NCBI GenBank assembly: GCA_934573935.1
Contig: CAKTMO010000007.1
Span: 1-64,000 of the forward strand
Origin: an uncultured Oscillospiraceae bacterium
Lineage (GTDB): Bacteria; Bacillota; Clostridia; Oscillospirales; Oscillospiraceae
DNA: 64,000 nt
Reading direction: 5' to 3'
In this document: one piece after another, positions 8,479-16,655 of the stretch
Numbering within the stretch: position 1 is the stretch's first letter
Layout of the letters: the number at the start of each line of letters is the position of its first letter
Program-made: the position numbers and the translations under genes
The notes under the pieces: generated by a model
What the model was told of the DNA's origin: nothing
What the model saw: the letters and a program-made list of their open reading frames with translations, nothing else
Databases searched by the model: none

Positions 8479-9489
8479 ATGCTCAAATACATAGTGAAGC
8501 GTTTACTGCTGGGGTGTTTGGTGTTATTTGGTGTAATTACCATCACTTTCATCTTATGCCGCGTTGTTCCTTCCGACCCGGTTTCCAAGGTGGTCGGAAC
8601 ACGCGCCACACCGGAACAGCGAGAGCAAGCTCGCATTGAAATGGGACTGGATAAGCCGCTGACGACGCAGTATGTTCTATATTTGAGTGACCTGCTGCAC
8701 GGTAACCTGGGTACGTCGCTGCGTACAAAACAGCCTGTTACCAATGAGTTGAGAGAGTATATTCCCTCTACGGTTGAACTTGTGCTGATGGCCATGATCA
8801 TTGCTGTTGCGATTGGTATTCCGCTGGGCATCAATTCTGCCAAGAAAAAGGATCAGCTGCTGGATCATTTTTGCCGGTTCTTTTCCGTGGGCGCTGTTTC
8901 GCTGCCGACCTTTTGGACGGCGCTGTTTCTGCAGTTGATATTTTACCGACTGCTGAATTGGCTTCCGCTGGGCGGACAGATCGACGTCATGCTGATGCTG
9001 ACACAGGATGTGCCGCGGAGGACAGGCTTTATGCTGCTGGATTGTATTCTTGCCGGTAACGGCGTCATGCTGTGGGATGTTTTTAAGCATATGATCCTTC
9101 CCGCCGTAACCATCTCGCTGTACCCCATGGGGCTTGTGTCCAAGATGACAAGAGCCTCGCTGGTGGAAATTTTGGGAGAAGAGTATATCAAATCAGCGCG
9201 CTCCTATGGATTGAAAGAAAGTCTGGTTCTTTGGAAATATGCATTAAAGAATACGTTAGGAACTACCGTGACGGTTGTTGCGACCTGTATCGGCTACACG
9301 CTGATAAACACCTTCTTGGTGGAAGCTATTTTTAGTTGGCCGGGCTTGGGAACTTATGTCTCCAATTCTGTTATGAATATGGATACACCGGCCATTATGG
9401 GCGCCACTTTGTTTTCCGCCGTGGTATACGTGATCTTGAACCTGATTGCGGATCTGATTATTGCCACGGATCCGCGGGTTCGGGCTTGA
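8479..9489 (+). CDS. Oligopeptide/dipeptide-type ABC transporter permease (OppB/DppB family)
   Basis: A 336-residue permease with the OppB N-terminal helix (MLKYIVKRLLLGCLVLFGV), the early motif DPVSKVVGTRATPEQ and six membrane segments. The coupling loop EEYIKSARSYGLKE precedes a C-terminal segment ending in ATDPRVRA. It would form one half of the substrate channel with the next gene. It is the first gene of the island and uses more A/T-ending codons than the pst genes upstream. The exact substrate (peptide, nickel, other) cannot be read from the sequence. Confidence 0.9.
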   Translation: MLKYIVKRLLLGCLVLFGVITITFILCRVVPSDPVSKVVGTRATPEQREQARIEMGLDKPLTTQYVLYLSDLLHGNLGTSLRTKQPVTNELREYIPSTVELVLMAMIIAVAIGIPLGINSAKKKDQLLDHFCRFFSVGAVSLPTFWTALFLQLIFYRLLNWLPLGGQIDVMLMLTQDVPRRTGFMLLDCILAGNGVMLWDVFKHMILPAVTISLYPMGLVSKMTRASLVEILGEEYIKSARSYGLKESLVLWKYALKNTLGTTVTVVATCIGYTLINTFLVEAIFSWPGLGTYVSNSVMNMDTPAIMGATLFSAVVYVILNLIADLIIATDPRVRA

Positions 9490-9537
9490 TCGGCCTCCCG
9501 GATGCATGAATGAATCACTCAACAGCAGGAGGACTTT

Positions 9538-10428
9538 ATGAGAAACAGCAGATTATGGAAAACAATGAAACCAAAATTGAAAGAAGCCTGGAACTCTTAC
9601 CGGCTTCTTAAGCGTAACACCTTGACACGGATCGCGCTGTACCTTGTTTTTGCGCTTGTCCTGATTGCCATTTTCGCACCGGTCGTCCTGCCGTCTGTGC
9701 AGGAGATCAATGAGCAGGCCGATGCCGCATTTACGCTGCAGGCACCGAGCTCACAGCATTTGTTTGGCACAGATGAATTGGGCAGGGATATCTTCCTTCG
9801 TACCCTGATCGGCACCCGGGTCTCATTGGGAACAGCCGTGATCTGTGTTGCCATTTCTGTAGTGGTCGGGGTGATATTAGGTGCAACAGCCGGCTATTTT
9901 GGCGGAGTGGTAGATGACATTATCATGCGCATCACAGATATGTTCCTCAGTTTCCCGTCACTGCTGCTGGCCATGGCTGTAGCGGCCATTCTTGGGCCCA
10001 GTCTGCAAAATGCCATTATTGCGATCGTGATTTCCTGGTGGCCATCTTATACACGAATTGTACGGGGACAGGCAGTTTCTGTAAAAGAGCGGCAATTCGT
10101 AAAGGCCGCCAAGGCGATCGGAACACCCAACTTCAAAATTATCACAAGCCATGTGATCCCAAACTGTCTGGCACCTGTTATTGTTCAAGTTTCCATGGAT
10201 TTGGGAAACGTCATTATGACGCTGGCCTCGTTGAGCTTTTTGGGCCTTGGGGCTCAGGCGCCGACACCGGAATGGGGACTCATGGTCAGTACAAGCCGCA
10301 ATTACTTTTTGAACGCATGGTGGTACAGCATTTTTCCCGGCCTGGCTATCTTTGTCACCGTCCTGGCATTTAATCTGGTAGGAGATGGTCTGCGTGAGAT
10401 CCTTGACCCAAAGACCAAGAAGAAGTAA
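9538..10428 (+). CDS. Oligopeptide/dipeptide-type ABC transporter permease (OppC/DppC family)
   Basis: A 296-residue permease. An N-terminal helix leads into the OppC signature HLFGTDELGRDIFLRTLIG, then five more membrane segments and the coupling loop ERQFVKAAKAIGTPNFKII. The C-terminus is DGLREILDPKTKKK. The start at 9538 has AGGAGG 6 bp upstream. It follows the OppB-like gene by 48 bp and is 12 bp from the ATPase gene, so it is the partner half-channel of the same operon. Confidence 0.91.
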   Translation: MRNSRLWKTMKPKLKEAWNSYRLLKRNTLTRIALYLVFALVLIAIFAPVVLPSVQEINEQADAAFTLQAPSSQHLFGTDELGRDIFLRTLIGTRVSLGTAVICVAISVVVGVILGATAGYFGGVVDDIIMRITDMFLSFPSLLLAMAVAAILGPSLQNAIIAIVISWWPSYTRIVRGQAVSVKERQFVKAAKAIGTPNFKIITSHVIPNCLAPVIVQVSMDLGNVIMTLASLSFLGLGAQAPTPEWGLMVSTSRNYFLNAWWYSIFPGLAIFVTVLAFNLVGDGLREILDPKTKKK

Positions 10429-10440
10429 GGAGGAGCCGCA

Positions 10441-11406
10441 ATGGGAACGCCATATTTGCAAATCGAGAATTTGACGATCAACTACAATACGTCGGGGCAA
10501 AAAAAGCATGTTCTGTCGATTGAGAATTTGTGCATTGAAAAAGGACAAGCACTTGGCCTCATTGGTGAAAGCGGCACAGGAAAAACGGTTCTGGCGCAAG
10601 CGATTCTCCAGCTTTTGGAAGTTCCGCCCGGAGAATATGCCAGCGGAAGAATCCTCCTTGATGGCGAGGATGTTCTGCAGAAGACCGACAAGGAGATGGC
10701 AACGGAAATCCGTGGAAAAAAGGTCGCCATGATCTTTCAGGATCCCATGTCAACGCTGAATCCGGTCTATTCCATAGGACAGCAGATGATCAACGTCATC
10801 ATGCAGAATCAGGGACTTAGTAAGCACGAGGCAAGGAATAAGGCGCTGGAAATGTTAGACTTGGTTAAGCTGCCTGATGTGCAAAGCGTGATGGATAAGT
10901 ACCCGCACGAGCTTAGCGGCGGACAGCGGCAGCGTGTCATTATCGCTCTGGCATTAAGCTGCGGTTCCGAGTTTATCATTGCCGATGAGCCGACCCGCAA
11001 TCTGGACGTTACCATTCAGGCGGGTATTTTGAAACTGCTGAAAGAACTGCAGGCAAGACTGAACGTCACGCTGCTGTTCATTGCGAATAACCCGGGCTTG
11101 ATTTACGCCACCTGCGACCATGTGGCGATTTTACAAAACGGCTATGTTGTCGAGCAGGGTACGACACACGAGGTGCTGAAGGAAGGCAAACATCCCTATA
11201 CGGACGTTTTGCTCAATGCGATCCCCAAAGATAAGTCCTTTCGCCCGCGAACGATTGATATTTTGGAGGGAGAAAATCCTTCGCCCTGTCATTACTATCC
11301 GTGGTGCGCTCTGCGCTGCGAGGCCTGTATGCAGGAGCCGCGTATGATCCATGTGGGCGGAGAGCATTATGTGCGCTGTAATCTGGCAAAGGAGGCTGGA
11401 CGCTGA
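10441..11406 (+). CDS. ABC transporter ATPase, OppD-like, with atypical switch residue
   Basis: A 321-residue ATPase. Walker A is GESGTGKT (42-49), the signature is LSGGQ (158-162), and Walker B with catalytic Glu is IIADEPT. The C-terminal Cys-containing oligopeptide extension includes CHYYPWCALRCEAC. Two positions deviate: the D-loop region reads RNLDVT, and the usual switch histidine (ITHDLG in relatives) is replaced by Asn216 in FIANNPG. It overlaps the next ATPase by 1 bp. With OppF-like it forms a two-ATPase engine in which this subunit supplies the intact signature motif. Confidence 0.88.
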   Translation: MGTPYLQIENLTINYNTSGQKKHVLSIENLCIEKGQALGLIGESGTGKTVLAQAILQLLEVPPGEYASGRILLDGEDVLQKTDKEMATEIRGKKVAMIFQDPMSTLNPVYSIGQQMINVIMQNQGLSKHEARNKALEMLDLVKLPDVQSVMDKYPHELSGGQRQRVIIALALSCGSEFIIADEPTRNLDVTIQAGILKLLKELQARLNVTLLFIANNPGLIYATCDHVAILQNGYVVEQGTTHEVLKEGKHPYTDVLLNAIPKDKSFRPRTIDILEGENPSPCHYYPWCALRCEACMQEPRMIHVGGEHYVRCNLAKEAGR

Positions 11407-12395
11407 TGGACGGAAATATTCTTGAGCTCAAGCACTTAAAGAAGTACTTTCCCGTAAAGAGAAAGGGCTTTTGGGGTGAGCAGCGCTTTGTCAAAGCGGT
11501 GGACGATGTGTCGTTCAATATTCGCCGCGGCGAGGTGGTTGGCATCGTAGGGGAATCCGGCTGCGGAAAGTCTACGCTGGTCAATACGGTCTTGAAGCTG
11601 ACAAATCCCACAGATGGACAGGTTCTCTTTGATGGAAAGGATCTGTACGCACTGAACAAAAGGGAACTGCAGGCGGAGCGCAAGAACATTCAGATCGTGT
11701 TTCAGGATCCTTACTGGTCGTTGAACCCACGTATGCTGGTAAAGGACATTGTGGGAGAGCCTCTGGCGGTGCAGACCAAAATGAACACGCAAGAGATTTT
11801 GGCGCAGGTGCAGAAAACGCTGCAAATGGTGGGCCTGCCGCCGGAGGGCGCCTTCTTGTATCCCCATGAATTCAGTAATGGCGAGCGCCAACGCATTGCC
11901 ATCGCCAGAGCGTTGGTTCTGCAGCCGAAGCTGGTCGTTCTGGATGAACCCACTTCCTCCATCGACGTGGTTTCGCAGGTACAGATCTTAGATCTGTTAG
12001 GCAGCTTGAAGGAGCAGCTGCAGTTGACTTATATCCTGATCTCCCATGATTTGAGTGTTGTTCACTACATGGCAGATAAGATCGCGGTTATGTATTTGGG
12101 TCGGCTGGTGGAATACGGCGATTCCGATGAGGTATTCCATCACCCGCAGCATCCGTACACCAGGGCACTGTTTGCGGCGATCCCCAGCATGGATACGGAT
12201 AATTTGGATGATATCAGTACACTGGATGATAATTTGCCCAGCGCCATCAACGTGCCGGATGGCTGCTGCTTCCATACCAGATGTCCCTATGCCACCGAAC
12301 AGTGTGCACAGCAGCTTCCCAAGCTGCGAAGATGCGCAAACGGCGTGATCGCTGCCTGCCACTTGCTGGCAGCGCATGATTCTCAGGAGGTATGA
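11406..12395 (+). CDS. ABC transporter ATPase, OppF-like, with degenerate signature
   Basis: A 329-residue ATPase. Walker A is GESGCGKS, Walker B is VVLDEPTSSIDV, the switch histidine is His214 in LISHDLS, and there is a C-terminal Cys-rich oligopeptide domain (FHTRCPYATEQC). The signature motif is FSNGERQR (156 onward) instead of LSGGQRQR. It is therefore complementary to the OppD-like partner, which keeps LSGGQ but has lost the switch histidine. The stop codon overlaps the ribosome-binding site of the next gene. Confidence 0.88.
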   Translation: MDGNILELKHLKKYFPVKRKGFWGEQRFVKAVDDVSFNIRRGEVVGIVGESGCGKSTLVNTVLKLTNPTDGQVLFDGKDLYALNKRELQAERKNIQIVFQDPYWSLNPRMLVKDIVGEPLAVQTKMNTQEILAQVQKTLQMVGLPPEGAFLYPHEFSNGERQRIAIARALVLQPKLVVLDEPTSSIDVVSQVQILDLLGSLKEQLQLTYILISHDLSVVHYMADKIAVMYLGRLVEYGDSDEVFHHPQHPYTRALFAAIPSMDTDNLDDISTLDDNLPSAINVPDGCCFHTRCPYATEQCAQQLPKLRRCANGVIAACHLLAAHDSQEV

Positions 12396-12399
12396 TACC

Positions 12400-13476
12400 A
12401 TGACACATGAAGAAAGACTGACCTATTTTGCTGACGCGATGGTCAATAGAACCTTTCAGCTGAAACCGGGCGAAACGTTGGTTATTACATCGGACTACGG
12501 TTCCCGCCACGATTTGAACGAGGCTATTTCCAAGGCTGCCTATCAGGCGGGTGCCAAATGTATGATCGTTATTACCGCCCCTGCCCCCAGCCATGGGAAA
12601 ATCGCAGATACCGTTATTGCCTATGAGCCTTTTACAGCGCTGATGAAGGAGGCGGACTGCTGGTTGGATACCGGCACGATGGGGTGGCTGTATTCCGATG
12701 CTTTTGAGACTGTGCTGGCAACAAATCCGGATATCCGCTATCTGCTGATCTCCAATCTCGATCTTGACCTGCTGTACAAGACCTTTGTGTATAACTATTG
12801 TGATGCACTGGTGGAGCTGTGCGCACAGATCAAGCGGATGGTAGACGGCGCTTCCCGTATTCGCGTGGGCTGTGCACTTGGTACGGATCTGGAGTTTGAG
12901 ATCGAGCACCGGCATGTGATCACTGTGGATATCGGAAACGCCTCTGTTCCCGGATTTTTCACGTTGCCGGCCCTGTTTAACATTGTTCCGCGGTTTGGTT
13001 CCTGTAACGGGAAATTAGTAATGAGCGCGGTATACTGTGACCCGTGGGGGCTGCTGGACAAGCCACTGACAATTTTGATCAAGGACGGAAAGATCATAGG
13101 AACAGAATGTGAGAACCAGGCTGACGCCGACTCTGTGATGACATGGTTGGCACAGTGGAACGAGGAGAATATTTACAAGGTTGCGCATACCAATCTGGGG
13201 CTGCTGGCCGGTGTGAAGGGACTGTGTGGTGAGGGGATCCTGGACGAACGTTCCTGGGGCACGCTGAACTGGGGATTCGGCCACGTAACACCCTCGGAAG
13301 CGCCGCCCAACGGCAATATTTCGAAATCCCACTTCGACGGCATGGTATTGAATGGTTCCATTTGGATCGATGAGGTTCCCATTATGGAGAATGGCCGCTT
13401 CGTTCATAGCGCATTGGCTCCGCTGGCAGATGCGGTGATTCGCCATTATGAGGATTCTTATAAAACGCAACAATGA
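12400..13476 (+). CDS. M29/NicX-like metalloprotein, copy 1
   Basis: A 358-residue cytosolic protein related to M29 aminopeptidases and to the NicX group of iron-dependent ring-opening dioxygenases. Candidate metal ligands are His263 (KVAHTNLG), His311 and Asp313 (SHFDGMV). From memory, NicX uses a His, His-x-Asp triad with similar spacing. The classical M29 second-metal ligands are not evident. ATG 12400 has CAGGAGGT 8 bp upstream. It starts 4 bp after the ATPase stop and is followed by a paralog. A dioxygenase role would be odd in an anaerobe, so hydrolase or lyase action on the imported substrate is equally possible. Confidence 0.75.
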   Translation: MTHEERLTYFADAMVNRTFQLKPGETLVITSDYGSRHDLNEAISKAAYQAGAKCMIVITAPAPSHGKIADTVIAYEPFTALMKEADCWLDTGTMGWLYSDAFETVLATNPDIRYLLISNLDLDLLYKTFVYNYCDALVELCAQIKRMVDGASRIRVGCALGTDLEFEIEHRHVITVDIGNASVPGFFTLPALFNIVPRFGSCNGKLVMSAVYCDPWGLLDKPLTILIKDGKIIGTECENQADADSVMTWLAQWNEENIYKVAHTNLGLLAGVKGLCGEGILDERSWGTLNWGFGHVTPSEAPPNGNISKSHFDGMVLNGSIWIDEVPIMENGRFVHSALAPLADAVIRHYEDSYKTQQ

Positions 13477-13495
13477 AAAGACAGGAGGTACGATC

Positions 13496-14551
13496 ATGAC
13501 CAGAGAGCAGAAAATTGAACAAATCGCAAAATTTATCGTGCACACAACCTTCAAGCTGAAGGAAGGTGATACGCTGGTTATCACCTCGGATTACGGTTCC
13601 CATCACGACATTAACGAAGCGGTTTCCCGCGAGACCTACGCAGCAGGTGCAAAGTGCCTGATCATTAAAACCGCCCCCGCCCCCAGCCACGGGAAGATCG
13701 CCGACACCGTAGTTGCCTATAAGCCCTTTACGGCCATGATGAAGGAAGCCAACTATTGGCTGGACACCGGCACCATGGGTTGGCTGTATTCTGACGCATT
13801 TGAAGATTCCTTTGTCAATAACCCCAATCTGCATTATATGCTCATCTCCATTATGGACGTGGACGAGCTGATGGATATGCTGCTGGGCTGTTATTCTCCC
13901 GAAATGCAGGCTATGACCGACTATATGGCGGAAATGATCCTCAAGGCAAAGGGATTGCGTGTGACCAATCATGACGGCACGGATTTCACCTTTGAGATCG
14001 ACACCAATAACCGCAACAACGCCCAGATCGGTCTGGCGGATAAGCCCGGCTTCTATACGCCGCCCGCGATGTACAATATGATCCCCAAATATGGCACGCT
14101 GCAGGGAAAGGCGGTCGTGCGCTGCATTTATGCCGATCCCTGGGGAATGGCTGCGCCCACTACCGTCAATTTCAAGGACGGCAAGATCGACACCATTACC
14201 AGTGAAGATCCCACGGTAGCGAAGAAGTTCACAGCGTGGCTGGAAAGCAAAAACGAAGAGAACATCTACAAGATTTCCCACATTAACTTTGGCCTGCTGC
14301 CGAAGCTGCATGAGTTCTCCGATCATGGCATCAAAAATGAACGTATGTGGGGCGGTATTAACCTGGGCTTCGGTCATACCAGTCCTGTGGACATGCGTCC
14401 CAATGGTCAGACCTCCTGCGATCATCTGGATATCATTGCAGACAAGTGCGATGTCTGGGTGGATGACACAAAGGTGATGGAGAACGGGGAATTCGTTGGC
14501 CCCTTCAAGAGCTATGCCGATGCCGTCCTGAAGGTAAATGGTATGCTGTAA
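13496..14551 (+). CDS. M29/NicX-like metalloprotein, copy 2
   Basis: A 351-residue paralog of the preceding gene. The two are closely similar along their length (shared DTLVITSDYGS, TAPAPSHGKIADTV and DTGTMGWLYSDAFE). Ligand candidates are conserved at His262 (KISHINFG), His310 and Asp312 (DHLDII). ATG 13496 has an AGGAGG site; a longer reading from 13448 overlaps the previous gene and lacks one. The tandem pair suggests a heteromeric enzyme or two steps on related substrates. Function is not known. Confidence 0.75.
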   Translation: MTREQKIEQIAKFIVHTTFKLKEGDTLVITSDYGSHHDINEAVSRETYAAGAKCLIIKTAPAPSHGKIADTVVAYKPFTAMMKEANYWLDTGTMGWLYSDAFEDSFVNNPNLHYMLISIMDVDELMDMLLGCYSPEMQAMTDYMAEMILKAKGLRVTNHDGTDFTFEIDTNNRNNAQIGLADKPGFYTPPAMYNMIPKYGTLQGKAVVRCIYADPWGMAAPTTVNFKDGKIDTITSEDPTVAKKFTAWLESKNEENIYKISHINFGLLPKLHEFSDHGIKNERMWGGINLGFGHTSPVDMRPNGQTSCDHLDIIADKCDVWVDDTKVMENGEFVGPFKSYADAVLKVNGML

Positions 14552-14610
14552 CGCAGGCAAACTTTCCGATTATCCTGCAACAAATAATGAACAAATGAGA
14601 GGATTTTGTT

Positions 14611-16185
14611 ATGAAAAAGAGAGTTGTTTCTTTGCTCCTGGCCGTGGTCATGATGTTTGCTCTGGCCGGCTGCGGCAACACCGGCAACACCCCCAGTAAC
14701 AACAGCGCCTCGGATACACACACATTCTACTATGCAACATATGTTGATCCCATTCTCCAGTGGGATCCCAGCGGCTCTGTGTCGAATGAAGTTATGGTCT
14801 TTAATGAGGTTTACGAGACCCTTCTTCGTATCGACCCTGCCACTGATGAATTTACCCCTTGTCTGGCTACTTCCTATGAAGCGAACGAAGACGGCACGGT
14901 CTGGACGTTTAAGCTGCGCGAGGGCGTTACGTTTACGGATGGCAGCGCTTTTAACGCCGATGTTGTAAAATTCTGCCTGGAACGGACGATCTCCCTTAAC
15001 GGCGCCAACGCTTATCTTTGGAACAGCCTGGACTATGTTGAGGTGATCGACGACTACACGGTTGCGCTGCACTTGAAGTATGCCGCTCCCGCCGACATCA
15101 TCTGCGCCGGCTCCTATGGCTCGTTCATGTATTCCAAAGAAGCCGTAGAGAATGATCCTGATTTCTTCAATAAGGGTCAGGTTTGCGGCAGTGGCCCCTA
15201 TACGTTGGCACAATACCAGGCGGGTGACTATGTGGTTCTGTCCCGTAACGAAAACTATTGGGGCGGCTGGAGTGACAATCAGTATGACTCTGTGATCTTC
15301 AAGTATGCGGCGGAATCCTCCTCCCGTCGGCAGATGATTGAGTCCAACGAGGTCAGTGCCGTGAATATGCTGCCTGCGGAGGATGTGGCCGCGCTGTCCA
15401 ACTCCGCCAATTGCAAGGTGGTGGAGGCCCCGACGCTGAAAAATATGATCGCAAACTATAACACGGCCTCCGGTCCCTGCAGTGATGTCCGTGTACGTCA
15501 GGCACTTGCCTACGCGCTGCCCTACGAGCAGGTTGCAAACGTGGCCTGCGGCGGGCATGCCACGATTGGCTGCGGCTATATTCCTACAGGCCTGTTTGGA
15601 CATACGGATGATCTGAATACCAATGTGTACGATCTGGAAAAGGCACGCGAGCTGCTGACGGAGGCGGGTTATGCCGACGGTATGAATCTGGTGCTGACCT
15701 ATATGAGTGGAGATGAAATGCAGCGCAAGACTGCTGAGCTTTGGGCGACCGAGTTGGCCAAGCTGAATGTAACGCTGTCCATCAATGCCATGACATGGGA
15801 TGGTATGTGGGATAAAGCGCGCAGCACGACGCTGGAGGATCGTCAGGATATCCTGGTTGAGTACTGGATGATCGACATTGCATCTCCCTCCGGTTGGATG
15901 GCTGCTTATACCACGGAAGCCGAACCCATCATGAACCTGAGTTATTACAGTGATCCTGAGGTGGACGCCCTCATCGCGGAAGCGGCCTCCCTGTGCGCAA
16001 CTGACCGCGATGCGGCGACTGAGGTGTACTACACCATTCAGGAGAAGCTGGCGGCAGCCTGCCCCGCAACCTCTGTTGTGGATGTCAAGGATGTTTGGGT
16101 TTTGTCTGGTACAGTTGACTCCATTGATCTGAACGCCGCTTATACCATGGTGGCGCGTGTTTACGATGCCAGATGGGCGCAGTGA
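14611..16185 (+). CDS. Family 5 extracellular solute-binding lipoprotein (OppA/DppA-like)
   Basis: A 524-residue lipoprotein with lipobox LAGC (Cys21) and a Thr/Asn/Ser linker. The two-lobe family 5 fold is indicated by NEVYETLLRIDPATDEFTPC, the KLREGVTFTDGS motif and SGPYTLAQY. It would bind the substrate outside the membrane and hand it to the OppB/OppC-like permeases. It lies downstream of the two M29-like genes rather than first in the operon, followed by a hairpin at 16225-16265 that may set its mRNA level apart from later genes. Confidence 0.92.
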   Translation: MKKRVVSLLLAVVMMFALAGCGNTGNTPSNNSASDTHTFYYATYVDPILQWDPSGSVSNEVMVFNEVYETLLRIDPATDEFTPCLATSYEANEDGTVWTFKLREGVTFTDGSAFNADVVKFCLERTISLNGANAYLWNSLDYVEVIDDYTVALHLKYAAPADIICAGSYGSFMYSKEAVENDPDFFNKGQVCGSGPYTLAQYQAGDYVVLSRNENYWGGWSDNQYDSVIFKYAAESSSRRQMIESNEVSAVNMLPAEDVAALSNSANCKVVEAPTLKNMIANYNTASGPCSDVRVRQALAYALPYEQVANVACGGHATIGCGYIPTGLFGHTDDLNTNVYDLEKARELLTEAGYADGMNLVLTYMSGDEMQRKTAELWATELAKLNVTLSINAMTWDGMWDKARSTTLEDRQDILVEYWMIDIASPSGWMAAYTTEAEPIMNLSYYSDPEVDALIAEAASLCATDRDAATEVYYTIQEKLAAACPATSVVDVKDVWVLSGTVDSIDLNAAYTMVARVYDARWAQ

Positions 16186-16224
16186 CCATAAGCAAGCGGT
16201 AAACGTTATAGACTCACAATACGT

Positions 16225-16265
16225 GGGTATCCCCGCATCACCTGCCGGGTGCTGCGGGGATACCC
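16225..16265 (+). terminator. Long hairpin after the binding-protein gene, no T-run
   Basis: Perfect 13-bp arms (16225-16237 and 16253-16265) with an inner CACC/GGGTG stem. No U-tract follows, so it may be a leaky terminator or an mRNA-stabilising hairpin. It lies between the binding protein and the enzyme genes. Confidence 0.6.
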
Positions 16266-16292
16266 GGCAATCCACCAAAAGGAAGTGATTCC

Positions 16293-16655
16293 GTGCATCT
16301 TAACGACGCAAAATATCACACGCATGCCTTGCGGATCAGTGCAAAGAAGACCGCCCAGGATAATCCGTATTATTATTCGAATGAGCGCCTTGCCAATTGC
16401 CTGCATGTGATGGAACGACTTCGCACAGACAGCTGGTTAAAGCCCAAAGCGCTGGAGCTGCGATTGACGTCCGTTTTAGGGTTGGAGGGTGGTTATCGCG
16501 CTGCCTGTGGGGAAGATGCCTGCCGGATTGACATAAGCGTGTATGTATCGCCCCCCGCCTCCGGCGCTGAGCTGGAGCAGAAGCTTTGCCCGTTGGGTAA
16601 GGCGCATGGTGTATGCATCAATGTTCTTGACAGGGGGAGCTCACATGTGGACTGA
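16293..16655 (+). CDS. 120-residue protein resembling an isolated M20 peptidase lid domain
   Basis: GTG 16293 has AAAAGGAAG at good spacing. The protein has the pattern of the dimerisation (lid) domain of M20 peptidases: HALRISAKKTAQDNPY, then YYSNERLANCLHVMERL, LTSVLGLEGGYRAACGE, and RIDISVYVSPPASGAELEQKL. The catalytic domain is absent, so it has no metal ligands. It overlaps the following complete M20 gene by 11 bp. It may be a relic of a second M20 gene or a small partner subunit. The assignment is by eye and tentative. Confidence 0.5.
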   Translation: MHLNDAKYHTHALRISAKKTAQDNPYYYSNERLANCLHVMERLRTDSWLKPKALELRLTSVLGLEGGYRAACGEDACRIDISVYVSPPASGAELEQKLCPLGKAHGVCINVLDRGSSHVD

